Program-made: the position numbers and the translations under genes | The notes under the pieces: generated by a model | The model's input: the letters and a program-made list of their open reading frames with translations, nothing else | Told to the model about the DNA's origin: nothing | Database searches by the model: none | NCBI RefSeq assembly: GCF_038396675.1 | Contig: NC_088921.1 | Location: 47,022,501-47,086,500, forward strand | Direction of reading: 5' to 3' | Source of the DNA: Hydra vulgaris | Taxonomy: Eukaryota; Cnidaria; Hydrozoa; Anthoathecata; Hydridae | DNA: 64,000 nucleotides | Shown here: positions 11,597 to 23,729 of the stretch, one piece after another | Layout: each line of letters opens with the position of its first letter | Position numbering within the stretch: position 1 is the first letter of the stretch

Positions 11597-14115
11597 TTAA
11601 AAGTGCTTGTAGTTGTAAGCAACAACCGCGTTTTTCAGCGCCTCTATATAGTTTGGGCTGTGCTCTCCAACTTTTCTCATTCGCCAAAACTGATTGAAAT
11701 CCTGATGAATGGATTCGAGAGCTTGTTCAGTCCAGTAACCTAAGCCTATAGAACAGTAGAAGTACAAAAGAAATGCAAGTTTAATTAATAAATATTCGTC
11801 GTAAATTATGCAAAATTTACGATTCAACTGTTGAAATAGAGTATTTAATTACTAAGATTATAAATAATTTTTAATCAAATTTAAAAGTTATTTATCATAC
11901 CAAAGACTCCACCTTTCATGTTGATAAATTCAATAACATGTTGCTCAATTATGTGTACCTTCAAAGGAATTGTAGCCCTTAGATTTCTATAGCTCGTAGA
12001 GAACTCCTCTAGATCTTTAACATACGTGGAGCTTAATGATTTTCCAAAACAACCATGGACTATTTTTCAAAATCTCTAAGTACCTTAATATATTTGGCAG
12101 CGGAAACTCCAAGACTAAACTCTTGAAAAAACAGTTCAAAGCTGTCTATGTTTTTAAGCAATTTATGACAAGCATTGCCTACCAAACGATGCTGCCCTTG
12201 GTAGGACACTCTGCAGATGTTTATTTTAGACAGACATTGATTAACAAACTGTAACCCACACTCCTTGTTTTCAAATAAATTTTTTTCAATCTCTTTTAAA
12301 ATTTTGTCTACAACACCTAGCAGTATATGTAGTCCAGGAATATTTACAAGTTCTAGTATTTTTTTGTTTTTGTTGCCTGTTAATAAAGGGGAGTTAACAA
12401 CATTAGTGTATTTTTTAGCTTTTTTTAAATTTGCACCATCAGCCATCCATTGGTCATACAATGTACACAAAGACTCTAGAGTATAATGATCAGCTTTTTG
12501 AAAGTTAGGAGATGACGTCATGCAATACGGACAAGGGTGTTTTGATGTTGCAGTTTGTTTTCCAACCATTTGAAGCAAAATCTTTAGATCTTCAGATACT
12601 GTGTAATCTAAGGATGAAATGTTTAGCTTATCCAATATTAACCGCAAGTTATGGTATTTTTCGTTCAATGAAAGCAAAATGGCCAATATAATAGTTTTGT
12701 GGACGCTTGAATCTTTAAAATCTTTGCACGCATATCCGTCACTCTTGCTCAGTTTCTCTGGAATTTTATTATTTTTTAACTCTGGTTTTAGGGTTATTGA
12801 CAGTGTAACTTTTAGGAATCCCTGCCCTCCATCTACACCTAATTTGATATCAACATCATTTGTTTCTTGACTTCTGTGATGAAGTACCATTGCTACGAGT
12901 TCTTCAATGTCATTGCAATACACAATAGGAGTATCTTTTTCTACCAACTATACATTCATAAAAAATCAAAATGAATAATACAAATTGCAATCTAGCTATA
13001 AAATAATTTTTTTGGAAATAGTTTACTTACCTCTTCGCTTTCTTTTAATTTTAATAGCAATGGGAGTTTATCACAATTGAATAAATTTCCAATTATTTCG
13101 TTGTTCTCAATCAGTTTAATATTGAAACCGGATTCCACACTTTTTCGTCCTGCCTCACTTCTCAGAAATCGTGCAACTTCAATCATGTTGCGATTACTTA
13201 TAAATCATAATAAAGTTATTACAAAAATTGGCTTTAAACTCATAACAAATTTATTTTTAAAAGTATTTTTAAGCAACAAAAATTTACCTGGAATGTAGTT
13301 TTAATTGAAGTTTGTTCAATTTATCTAAAGAAAAGAAAGGTTTCTTAACCTCAGTCTTTCCGAAAGAGACAGTGAGTTGCTTCGGACCAAAGGTTTTCAA
13401 AACTAAGGTGTTCTCTGAGTCATTTGTGCTGAAATCTTTGATAGAGCTGGACAGAACTTTTCCTTGCGTTGTTGGGGATGTTGATTTTACAATGGCAGTC
13501 AAATTCTTTTGTCTTTCTAATTTCGTACAGGGATGTGGAATTCCCTGTCCCACTTGGGCATAACAATGTTGACAAACTAGTCTTTCTGTAGGTTTATTTG
13601 AAACATCTTCAGCGCCTTGATAAACAAGCTTTCCCGAAACACAATCAACCATTGGGGCCAATATTTTTTCCATTTTTGATTTGCGCCCATTTTCACAAAT
13701 AAAACATTCACATTTTTTCCCTCTAATAACTCTGGTATTCAGGTCTAAATTTTATAGCACTTGTATGACAACTGTAATAACTAAAATAGCAAAACTAAAT
13801 TTTAAATGAAGTAAATTAAACATCAATATTGTTATAATTACCTTCATAACACGGCCGCATAATGAAGTAAGGATCAGTCCCTGTAAGCTTTTTTCTACAT
13901 TTTGAGCAAAGCATGGTAGGAAGGTCAGGATTATCCGCTGAATAATCTTTCCAGAATATAGTTTTGATAAGGTTTGAGTAGTCATTTTTCTTTTTATTTA
14001 GATTTAAATAAGTTGTTTCAGGGTTATTTATTGGTCTTAAATCCGTGCCTTTCCTGAAGCAGCAAATGCAAAAAATTTTTACAAAATCACTATGTTCTTT
14101 TGCATGTTTAGGCAT
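11597..14115 (-). pseudogene. Putative transposase of the long-TIR element, five exons, one frameshift
   Basis: The exons that join in phase are 14115-13842, 13744-13288, 13196-13031, 12947-11901 and 11745-11597, each with GT-AG borders, giving about 697 residues. The start is ATG 14115 (MPKHAKEHSDF); a second in-frame ATG lies 18 bases upstream. The N-terminus is Cys-rich (FCICC, LCSKC, KCECFIC, VCQHC), so probably zinc-binding. The core has GVDGGQG, a CPYC pair, IPGLHILLGVVD and GNACHKLLKNID. The C-terminus has WTEQALESIHQDF. Asp in GVDGG, Asp in GVVD and Glu in WTEQALE could form a DDE triad (inference). One base is missing in an A-run near 12062-12067, so the fourth exon shifts frame. The family recurs in cnidarian genomes as I remember it, but I cannot name it. 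Confidence 0.68.
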
Positions 14116-14539
14116 TTTAAATGAATGCTTCAAATAAAAACTTCTGATATGGATTGATAATATTGGTATGATATATCGGTTATATCAATCAAATGTCAAT
14201 ATAATGCCTATAAACACATGTCAATATAATGGCTAAAAACATGCTTTCAGTTTGTATATCAACGCGTGCAAAGAGTTATTATGCAACTGTTAACAATTAG
14301 CAACTGCTAACTTTTACTAATTGTTAATAATTAAAGGATGCTTTGCTTTGTTTTTATTTCAATAAAAATGTAAATAGAAAGTAATAAAAATTACTTATCC
14401 GTCTGTAAATTTTAATGTTAAACAAAAATTTTTAAAAACTTTAAAAAATAAAATTGATAAATCTATCACAAATATTTCTGAAAATCTAAATATGGGGCAT
14501 GGGCATGATTTTGTGGTGGTCGAGAAGATTCCCCAAATC

Positions 14540-15133
14540 CCCCCTAGGGTATGGTTCCAAAAAACACTTTTCAACTTTTTGCTTGTTTTATATTAAACTA
14601 GATCAAAGTTCATCGACAGATTTCAAATTACATCAAAAAAAAAATTTTCGTTTAAAAGTTGAGACCATTTAAGGTTATTTCAGGGGGTAATTTTAGGCTT
14701 TGCATTGTTATAAATCTTAAACGAAAAGAGATTTTTTGATGAAGTTTGAAATCTGTCGATGATTTTGATCTACTTTATGATAAAACAAAAAAAAATTTAC
14801 GATTAAAGGAGTCGTAGTTCTAGGAAGGGGGCAGTTAGGGATCGGGGCGGGGTTGGTTTAGCTTTAATTACCTTAATTTTTTGCAAGTCATCCTCATTTG
14901 CTACCAGTATCAACATACTAAAAATTTGAGTATGCCCCATGCTTATTAGCTACCTATCATGAACAACAAAATTCCTGGGCACTGCCCTAAAATGTGTGTT
15001 TTCTCCCCAGGCCCCCACTAAAAAAAGTTGTCGTTTACATTTTTTGAATGAGGAAATGTTTTCTAATGATAATCAAAAATAAAATCTCTGGGGATGTGTT
15101 GCAAGGTCTTAGAGTATGTTCCTATGCACCGTG
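14540..15133. repeat. Right inverted terminal repeat of the long-TIR element
   Basis: Inverted copy of 10820-11417, ending CCTATGCACCGTG. The transposase start lies about 420 bases inside it, so the arm probably carries the promoter (inference). Confidence 0.85.
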
Positions 15134-15154
15134 ATAATTAGATTTTTAATATTA

Positions 15155-16178
15155 ACGTGGCAATTTTCTATAAACGCACTAAAGTTTTTACGAGTTTTTA
15201 CGAGCAATTTACTATAGACGCACTAAACTTTTTACGAGTTTTGTCGCAAATTTCTTATATTCTGTAGTATTTTTTATTTTGTGAGTCGAAATTAAGTTGA
15301 ACTTAACCGAATGCCGAAAGGAAAGGTCCTTACCGATATTGAAAAATGTCAAATATTGGATTATCACCGAGAAAAAGTTCCAAATCGAGAAATTGCTTGA
15401 AGATTGAAGAGATCAGATCACGTTATTCGTAATTTCTTGAAAAATCTAACAGAATATGCAACAATCAAGAGGAAGCCAAAGAAATCTAAGGTTTCAGGCC
15501 GTGAAAAACGCAGAATTGTTCGACTCGCATCAAACTCATCAAAAAGTTTGAAAACAATTAAGTCAGATTTGGGTTTAAATGTTTGCAAGGAGACGACTAG
15601 GAAAGGAGAGAAACCAAATATTTTTCGAGAAGGAATTTCGGCGGTGGATTTTTGATGGTTTGACTTGGGTTTTGGGCTACAGGAATGTTAAATTTAGCAT
15701 TAACATCTTGCAAAATGAAAAGTTCTGAATACATTGATGTGCTAAAGTTATGTTTAATTCCATTTAAAAATAAATATCGACGCAAAAAGTTTGTTTTTCA
15801 ACAAGACAACGCCAGCATTCACACTAGTAACGAGACTAAAGCTTGGTTTGAAGCTAAAAAAAACGACCAAATGTGGTGGCCTGCTCGCAGTCCAGATTTG
15901 AACCCTGTTGTAAACATCTGGGGAATAATTGTAAGACGAATCTATGCTGACCAGAAGCAATATGACTCTGTGGCAGATCTAAAAGTAGCGGTATCAGAAT
16001 GCTGGGAAGATATGGAGCCAAAAGTGCTGGAAAACTTGGTGGGAAGTATGTTAAAACGAATTTATCAGGTAATTGAACGCAAAGGAGGTCCAATCGAGTA
16101 CTTAAAATGCAATAAAAATATTTTTTTTGATAGTTTTGTTAAAAAATGTGAACTGCGTCTATAGAAAATAGTCAGCTA
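15155..16178 (+). mobile_element. Tc1-like element, decayed
   Basis: TTTTCTATAAACGCACT at 15164-15180 is matched inverted by AACTGCGTCTATAGAAAATA at 16151-16170, and a second near-copy of the left repeat lies at about 15209-15227. TA dinucleotides flank at 15153-15154 and 16177-16178, the usual Tc1/mariner target, although the outermost bases of the two ends do not match well. A broken transposase gene lies inside. Confidence 0.7.
15311..16164 (+). pseudogene. Tc1-like transposase (DD34E type), inactive
   Basis: From ATG 15311 a helix-turn-helix region reads through a TGA at 15398-15400 to about 15655. The catalytic half then continues in another frame (15685-16164). The second Asp is in FQQDNASIHT. 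At 34 residues' spacing the expected Glu of DLNPxEN is Val (DLNPVVNIWG). The segment that should carry the first Asp is largely deleted between about 15600 and 15660. So it has a stop, a deletion and a missing catalytic residue. The spacing places it with Tc1-like DD34E enzymes. Confidence 0.82.
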
Positions 16179-16418
16179 TCTTCTGAATTAAATTCATTTA
16201 TAATTGACCTCTTTTCAAATTTGATATTATTTTTTTATAATTTTCATTATTTTTTTATACTTTATTTATAATTTATTGAAATACACTATAAAAATATCTT
16301 TTTAAAACATTTGTTACATTATTTAATTGCATTTTTTTAATTCTATTTTTTATTATAAGGCCTCTATTAATTCAACTTATTTTTACGAATTTGATTTAAC
16401 CATTTTAATATATTTTAA

Positions 16419-16446
16419 CTGATGATTACTATGATATAGTCGAAAC
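16419..16446 (+). ncRNA. Hammerhead-ribozyme-like core, probably Penelope-like element 3' end
   Basis: CTGATGA (16419-16425) is followed by a perfect 5-bp helix ACTAT/ATAGT around GAT and then CGAAAC (16441-16446). This is the invariant core layout of a hammerhead (CUGAUGA, stem II, GAAA). Downstream, CATGTATTGATAAAATAAATG could make the short stem III seen in retroelement hammerheads. Penelope-like elements are known to carry such ribozymes. No Penelope reverse transcriptase is present here, so this is at most a fragment. Confidence 0.5.
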
Positions 16447-16503
16447 ATGTATTGATAAAATAAATGATTTTAACAAAAATTAAAAAAATTGTCTTATTTA
16501 TTA

Positions 16504-18164
<1,661 letters not shown>

Positions 18165-18168
18165 GCGC

Positions 18169-18402
18169 GGAGTGTTGCTACATCGACTATCTTATAGCCT
18201 GACTCGCAAGGGAGTGCTGCTACATCGACTGACAAATAGCCTGACTCGCAAGGGAGTGCTGCTACATCGACTGACAAATAGCCTGACTCGCAAGGGAGTG
18301 CTGCTACATCGACTGACAAATAGCCTGACTCGCAAGGGAGTGCTGCTACATCGACTGACAAATAGCCTGACCCGCAAGGGAGTGCTGCTACATCGACTGA
18401 GG
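18169..18402. repeat. 42-bp tandem array
   Basis: The unit GGAGTGCTGCTACATCGACT plus GACAAATAGCCTGACTCGCAAG begins at 18211, 18253, 18295, 18337 and 18379, exactly 42 bases apart and nearly identical, with a diverged first unit at 18169. Because 42 is a multiple of three, several frames stay open through it, but this is a consequence of the repeat rather than evidence of coding. Confidence 0.95.
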
Positions 18403-18518
18403 GTTTGGTTGGGGCAGGCAGTCTATCATTATTAAAAAAAAAAAATTCCGGTCTTGCATTTTAATTTTTACTTTTTGTCAACAAAATATCGAAAAAACTT
18501 TCGGACAACATCTAAGGG

Positions 18519-18521
<3 letters not shown>

Positions 18522-18583
<62 letters not shown>

Positions 18584-18664
18584 TATAGATATATATAGAT
18601 ATATATATATATATATAAATACATATAGATATATATACATATTGATATATATATATATATATAT
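18522..18664. repeat. (TA)n array with GATA interruptions
   Basis: Mostly TA with ATATAGAT and AAATACAT interruptions. It is the centre of the foldback element. Confidence 0.95.
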
Positions 18665-19001
18665 ACTCTTGCATGGTCGTCTTTAAGTTTTTACCATAAA
18701 ATATCAGTTTTAGGTTTTCTTTAGAAAAAGTTAATTTTAAGACCGGAATAAGTTTTTTTATTTGATAAACTGCCTGCCCCAAACACACCCTCAGTTGATG
18801 TAGCAGCACTCCGTTGCAAGTCAGGCTATAAGATAGTCGATGTAGCAACACTCCGTGCATATTTTTTAAAAGTTATAGATATTGGGAAATGAGCACATCA
18901 TCTCAAATTAACTTAGCTGTATTGTAGTTGTAGAGATACTTCTATTGGTCTCTATTTCTGTTATCTCCTCGCTTAATATAGTATATAAAGTAGCATATGT
19001 A

Positions 19002-20463
19002 CAGTGGCGACAACATAAATAACACACTTTCATGACCAGTTGGTTTTACTTTTTGATTCCAACTTTTGTATTTATAGCAATTGCTGTTATTTTTTATAGC
19101 ATCAACAATGTTAACTTTTTTGAACGGAAATGCTCATTTGAGATTTATAGCAGTCAAAATTGCTTGTTTTGAGCATTTAAGCGGTCGTGTTTACTTTTTT
19201 GCGGTTATTTTAAATAGCACACATTTACTTTTTATTTAAAAAAACTTAAATTCTTTTATTATATCAAAAGATAATCATTCTACTCAGTATTTAAAGGATA
19301 TTCTTGTAACTCATTTAGCAAAAAAAAAAAAATTCATTATCTATCAACTATGGGACGAGGTAAACATGGAAGGACAAGTACAGGCATTTCAAGATCTAGG
19401 ATTGAACAATTCTGAAATAGCTCGAAGACTGGGTTATTTTCGTAAGAAAATTATTAATGCTATTGATTTATTTAACAATACTGGTTCATTAAGCAACAAA
19501 AAACGCAAGTCTTGCGAACGAAAGACAACCCCCAGAGAAGACGCAGCCATTGTCCGTATCGCTAAGCTGAATCCTTTTGTTGGCGCACCAAAAATTAAAG
19601 AACAAATTGCTCAAAATTTAAAACTCGATCTGTCTGTCAGCATCGTTAAAAGTCACTTACGCAAAAATAAGCTATTTAGAAGGGTTGTTCATAAAAAACC
19701 ATTGATCTCAAAACGTAATCTTGTCAGCCGTTTGAAGTTTGCAAAAGAGCATGTACACATTTTTTTAGGATTTAGGTTTTTAGCAAAATGCGCATTGAAC
19801 TGACGAGTCTAAGTTTAATCGCTTTGTTTGTCGTCCCCAAAACCAAGAACTCAGCCCTCGGTATACTCTTAAGACCATAAAACATGGTGGTGGCAATGTG
19901 ATAGTTTGGGGCAGTTTTTCATGGTGTGGTGTGGACCCGTTGCATGGAATTCAAGGGACAATTGATTAACACATGTACAAAGAAATACTAGAAAACGTCA
20001 TGTTGCCATATGCCGAGGAAAATTTCCCTTTGGTTTGGATATTCCATCAAGACAACGACCCTAAGCACACCGCCAAAAGTGTTAAAATGTGGTTTAACGC
20101 TAAGGAGATTAAAGTATTGGAGTGGCCCTCATAGTCACCAGACTTGAATCCGATAAAAAATTTGTGGGAGGAAGTTGACAGAAACATAAACCGGTCAACT
20201 GCAACAAATTTAGACCAACTTTGGATTGAAATAAAAGCTACTTGGGACGCCATTACGCCTGAACAATGCCAAAAATTGATCTCGTCAATGGGCTGTTGTT
20301 GTCAAGCAGTTATTGACTAAAAAGAATACCCCACTAAATATTAATTTACCTCTAATAAAATTTTCTAAACTATTTATACAAAGAACCTCCGTGATTTAGG
20401 TGACAAAAGGACGAAATGGTAATTTTGTACAGGGTGTTCTATTTAAATTGCGCCCTTATTCTG
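19002..20463 (+). mobile_element. Tc1-like element, decayed
   Basis: The left end (CAGTGGCGACAACATAAATAA) and right end (TTGCGCCCTTATTCTG) are diverged inverted repeats, both flanked by TA (19000-19001, 20464-20465). A full-length but broken transposase lies inside. Confidence 0.75.
19350..20320 (+). pseudogene. Tc1-like transposase, multiple lesions
   Basis: ATG 19350 is followed by a frameshift near 19365, and the main frame then runs 19366-19803 (helix-turn-helix, EIARRLGYFRKK). Beyond a stop near 19803 the homology continues (VWGSFSWCGVDPLHG, FHQDNDPKHTA, SPDLNPIKNLWEE) through further stops near 19967 and 20133. The second Asp is present in HQDND. The Glu of DLNPIEN is Lys here. The DD34 spacing marks the Tc1 family. 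It cannot encode an active enzyme. Confidence 0.82.
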
Positions 20464-20465
20464 TA

Positions 20466-21190
20466 CTTCTAAATCGTTTATATGATTGTACTTTTTAATT
20501 AACTAAATTACTTTCTTTTTTCGCTCAGTTATGTTATCTTCTAAAATTATTATTTTATTAGGCTGAAAAAGTTTAGATCTCTAAAACTCAGATCTCTGGA
20601 AAATATATCATTACATATTGAACATCAATCTGTGCTATTTATTTTGCGTAATTAAAATTATTTTGCTCTATACTTATCTAAATGTCCTTCCAAATCTGTC
20701 TTCTTTTTGATTAATTGAGTCTTTATGTTGCCGCAAAATAAATCCAACATCGGTCAATATTGAACTAATGCCAATAATGGATTTCAAAGAAAAATTGCAA
20801 AGCTTTTTGCAAATTCATTTGTTTACTCAATTTAACTCGATAACAACGATAATCAATATTTAACACCAGTACAATCAAACAACGGATTATCTGAACTAAG
20901 TAAAAAAAAAAAAAAATCAATTTGGTGGTTTCGAATAATTAACGATTAAAAAGTGTTAGACTTTATCGCGATTAACCGATAGGATTTATTACAAATTATT
21001 TTTATCGAAAATATTTCTTGCGCGAAAAGCAAGTTCTTTAGGGTACACCATATCCGGTATGGTATTATGTAGTATTAAATGATAGGATATTAAAATAATC
21101 CTGAAGAAAATCTAAAATTTTTTGAGTTTGACATTTCTACTTATTGCATCTTTATACTGTTTCTTTTTGCTCTCAATTCTTTATTGTTAT
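20466..21190. other. AT-rich DNA, no gene seen
   Basis: No repeats or frames of note between the Tc1-like element and the pogo-like element. Confidence 0.5.
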
Positions 21191-21196
21191 CTGCTA

Positions 21197-23726
21197 CATG
21201 TTTTTTTTTTTATAAGCATATGAAATTTTTGAAACAGGCTCGGGTATGCTTAAGCAAAAAGTTAAAAGAGGCTCAAAAATATGCTAAAGCTTAAGCATAT
21301 TTCTAATAAAATATGCTTATTTCAATACTTTCTTAAAGTGTACGCGTTACTTAAGGTTAATGGGTATAAGAAAAATAAAAAGTTGACTTATGCTCTGTAT
21401 TTGCTTTGGTTTTAATGTAGCTGAATTAATGTTATAGTATGATAATAAAAAATAAAACATATATACTATATACAAATGTTATCAATAAAATCAAAGATAT
21501 GAACTTCGCATTCCTTCTCGTCCGGACCAATAAAGGTGTCATCTGGAAGAATTTCGTTGGCACTTTCATTTATAGCATCATCTACCTCCACTGGTTGAAT
21601 ATCACCCTGATTTCCTATGGGTTGATCACTTCCAGGATCAATGATGGATGGTGGGGGAACTTTATAACAATCAAGGCCCTCTGGTTTAACTAGCGAATCT
21701 TCTGAGCCATCAGAAGTCATTAAACATCCAGTCATCGTCCAACATTTCTTCCTTTGCTTGTCATACTTTGAAGTGTTTAAAGCTTTCCATGCTTCCCCTG
21801 CCCAATGTGTAATCAAAATTCGTCTCTCTTTTGCAGTGTAGGGCATTTCATTACTGAACCATCTATCAGAATGATTATCTCTATCGAGCCATTTTTGATG
21901 TTCAATGGTAATAAGTCTTTTCAGAGTGGCAGCATATCCTGCGTCAACTGGTTGCCAAAGGTCAGTGGCACTTGGTAGACCGTACCAGAGAAGTCCTTTA
22001 GCAGCAGCCACAGCATCTTTAAAATCCTCCTGCATCTGTCCCTTCAAGTTGTCCAGCAAAAGAACAAATTTATCAAGCTTTTGTTCTTTTACAAATGGAA
22101 GAAGTGTTTTATCACACCAGTGCTTACAGACGTTTTGGTCTAACCAAGCATTTTGCTGGAAGTAAACGTGAATATCTTTGTGCCATGCTAACTTTTCGTC
22201 TTTTGAAATGCGTTTTCCTTGACCTCTAAAAATGATGGCTAGCTTTGGTTGCTCTCCTTCTGGGCGAAACATAATTTGAAGGGAACATTGCCTTTTTTCC
22301 AATCCTGAGCCGGGTTGTGAGATCCATGTATTATGTGTTGCACCTTGACCCTTGGGTACATACTCATAAGTTTTCTTACCATGAACAACAAAGGGAAGTG
22401 GGCTCTGGTCAACATTGAGCCTTTGTCCAGGTTGGTACCGTCCCCATTTTTTGTCGTAACTTGGATCTTTAGAACCTGTTCTGATACACTTTTCTCTGAA
22501 TGTGGCATGCCATTTCTGTAATAATGGTTCCATTTCTTTCTTATGTTTCCTTTTGTTTCTTTGTTTCGATCTCATTTTTAACTCTTTTTTTTGTAAAAAT
22601 CGAACTATAACATGAAGTTTTATTTCCACGTTTGGATCAATGTTTAATTGTATATTTCTAGCTTTACTCCAAAGCCAGGAAAAGTTTACAATATGACCTT
22701 TCGATCTGGCTTGTAAAAATTCATTGTAAATAGCTTCGTACAGTTCAAGATATTTTGTGGAACGTCTTCCCTTCAGAAACAATCTGCGATAGGATGATTC
22801 GGCATCTTTAATAATAGTTTCTTTTTTTTTAAGCCATCGCGAAATCTGACTTTGTGTTACACCAAACGACTCTGCTATAGTTTCTTGATTTGCCTCATAA
22901 CCATAGGCGTTAATTGCTTCTGCTTTAAAGGCAGCAGTATATTGGTGGCGTTTCTTACCAGCTAATTGGCGAGACTCTTCACTTTTTTTCATTTCACTAA
23001 CAACTTTGTTGACTATATTATTGAGCACATCTTTCACTGCTAGAGTGATAAGTTCTTCGTTTCTTTGAAGAACTTGTGATTGTGAATGTTTACAATCTTG
23101 TTTGCTAATTCCGTGAATAACTTTAACATGAAAAGCTAGTCCTTGTTGGCTTTTAAATAATTTTTTGCAATGTTTGCATTCAACACTAGTTTCAACAGCT
23201 TCTAACGGCAATCGGATTGCACTCATTTCTCCTCTGTGCATAACATTTTTTGTGAAACCAAACGCTGCCAATGTAGGCTGCTTTCTCTTTATTATCTTTG
23301 ACATTATTATTATTATTTTATCAGTATCTGAAAATAAAACTTAAAAATAAAATAAACATTTTAAATAAGGTATTAAATAAACTACACATTAAAAGCGAGA
23401 GAGAGAGAAAAAAAAAGAGAGAAATAAAACACTTCAGAGCGACTTCTAAACTTTATGTTTTTATGTTCAAGTATTGAGGTTTAGGTTTTGCAATACAATG
23501 ACTTCATTACTTCATTAAGTCATTGCATTGCAAAACATAAACTTCGATTTTTGTTGTTTTTGTTGGTTTAAATTTAGAAATATATTTAAAATCTTTAACT
23601 AAATAAAATTCTAATTTTTTAAATAGTTTATCAAGGCTCAGGAATATGCTTACATATGCTTATTTTTTTCCCAAATCTGAGCCTCTATATGCTTATAAGC
23701 GTTATGCTTATAAAAAAAAAAACATG
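21197..23726 (-). mobile_element. pogo-like DNA transposon, apparently complete
   Basis: Both ends read CATG, a run of about 11 T, then ATAAGCATA (21197-21220 and inverted to 23726), flanked by TA (21195-21196, 23727-23728). Just inside both ends are several copies of AGGCTC plus TATGCTTAAGC-like motifs (21237-21300, 23632-23705), likely transposase-binding sites. The single transposase frame is uninterrupted. A TA target and this protein family fit pogo/Tc1-mariner. Confidence 0.9.
21466..23304 (-). CDS. pogo-like transposase with N-terminal C2H2 finger
   Basis: An uninterrupted 612-residue frame. Near residues 40-65 a C2H2 finger is visible (ECKHCKKLF...LAFHVKVIH). Around residue 115-165 a psq-type helix-turn-helix reads AAFKAEAINAYGYEANQETI then SQISRWLKKKE. 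The DDE core has Asp in NVDQSPLPF, Asp in VLLLDNLKGQ and Asp in DLWQPVDAGYA, the DDxD layout of pogo/Jerky-type enzymes. The tail is acidic (EVDDAINESANE, EKECEVHIFDF). The start is the ATG just before KIIKRKQPTL, about 420 bases from the right end. The intact frame, matching ends and TA duplication suggest a recent or still mobile copy (inference). A domesticated gene would look similar, but the ends argue for a transposon. Confidence 0.9.
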   Translation of the reverse strand: MSKIIKRKQPTLAAFGFTKNVMHRGEMSAIRLPLEAVETSVECKHCKKLFKSQQGLAFHVKVIHGISKQDCKHSQSQVLQRNEELITLAVKDVLNNIVNKVVSEMKKSEESRQLAGKKRHQYTAAFKAEAINAYGYEANQETIAESFGVTQSQISRWLKKKETIIKDAESSYRRLFLKGRRSTKYLELYEAIYNEFLQARSKGHIVNFSWLWSKARNIQLNIDPNVEIKLHVIVRFLQKKELKMRSKQRNKRKHKKEMEPLLQKWHATFREKCIRTGSKDPSYDKKWGRYQPGQRLNVDQSPLPFVVHGKKTYEYVPKGQGATHNTWISQPGSGLEKRQCSLQIMFRPEGEQPKLAIIFRGQGKRISKDEKLAWHKDIHVYFQQNAWLDQNVCKHWCDKTLLPFVKEQKLDKFVLLLDNLKGQMQEDFKDAVAAAKGLLWYGLPSATDLWQPVDAGYAATLKRLITIEHQKWLDRDNHSDRWFSNEMPYTAKERRILITHWAGEAWKALNTSKYDKQRKKCWTMTGCLMTSDGSEDSLVKPEGLDCYKVPPPSIIDPGSDQPIGNQGDIQPVEVDDAINESANEILPDDTFIGPDEKECEVHIFDFIDNICI

Positions 23727-23729
23727 TAT

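Larger units (their letters stand above)
10820..15133 (-). mobile_element. DNA transposon with ~595-bp inverted repeats, family not recognised
   Basis: Bases 10820-11417 are repeated inverted at about 14540-15133 with only a few percent difference. Both outer ends read CACGGTGCATAGGAAC. Between the arms lies one spliced minus-strand gene for a putative transposase. I found no convincing target duplication: the left flank ends ATTTA and the right flank begins ATAAT. Each arm also contains an internal inverted repeat (left arm about 11183-11240 against 11303-11362). The CAC-first terminus recalls Transib/RAG and CMC elements, but that alone does not assign a superfamily. Confidence 0.8.
18165..18858. 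mobile_element. Foldback element with a 42-bp array in one arm
   Basis: The left arm (from 18165, GCGCGGAGTGTTGCTACATCG) and right arm (to 18858) are inverted copies sharing TATCTTATAGCCTGACT, GGAGTGCTGCTACATC and GGGGCAGGCAGT. The right arm has a single extra unit, while the left arm carries an expanded tandem array. A (TA)n block sits between them. There is no transposase and no clear target duplication. Confidence 0.78.

Noticed and set aside
10820-15133. Direct identification of the long-TIR element as Transib, ProtoRAG or RAG1-like
   Set aside because: No 5-bp duplication, and the motif resemblance (CAC end, CxxC, GN..KL) is too weak; the real Transib in this window (54459-57812) looks clearly different.
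18169-18402. CRISPR-like array
   Set aside because: Units are contiguous with no unique spacers, in a eukaryotic transposon arm.
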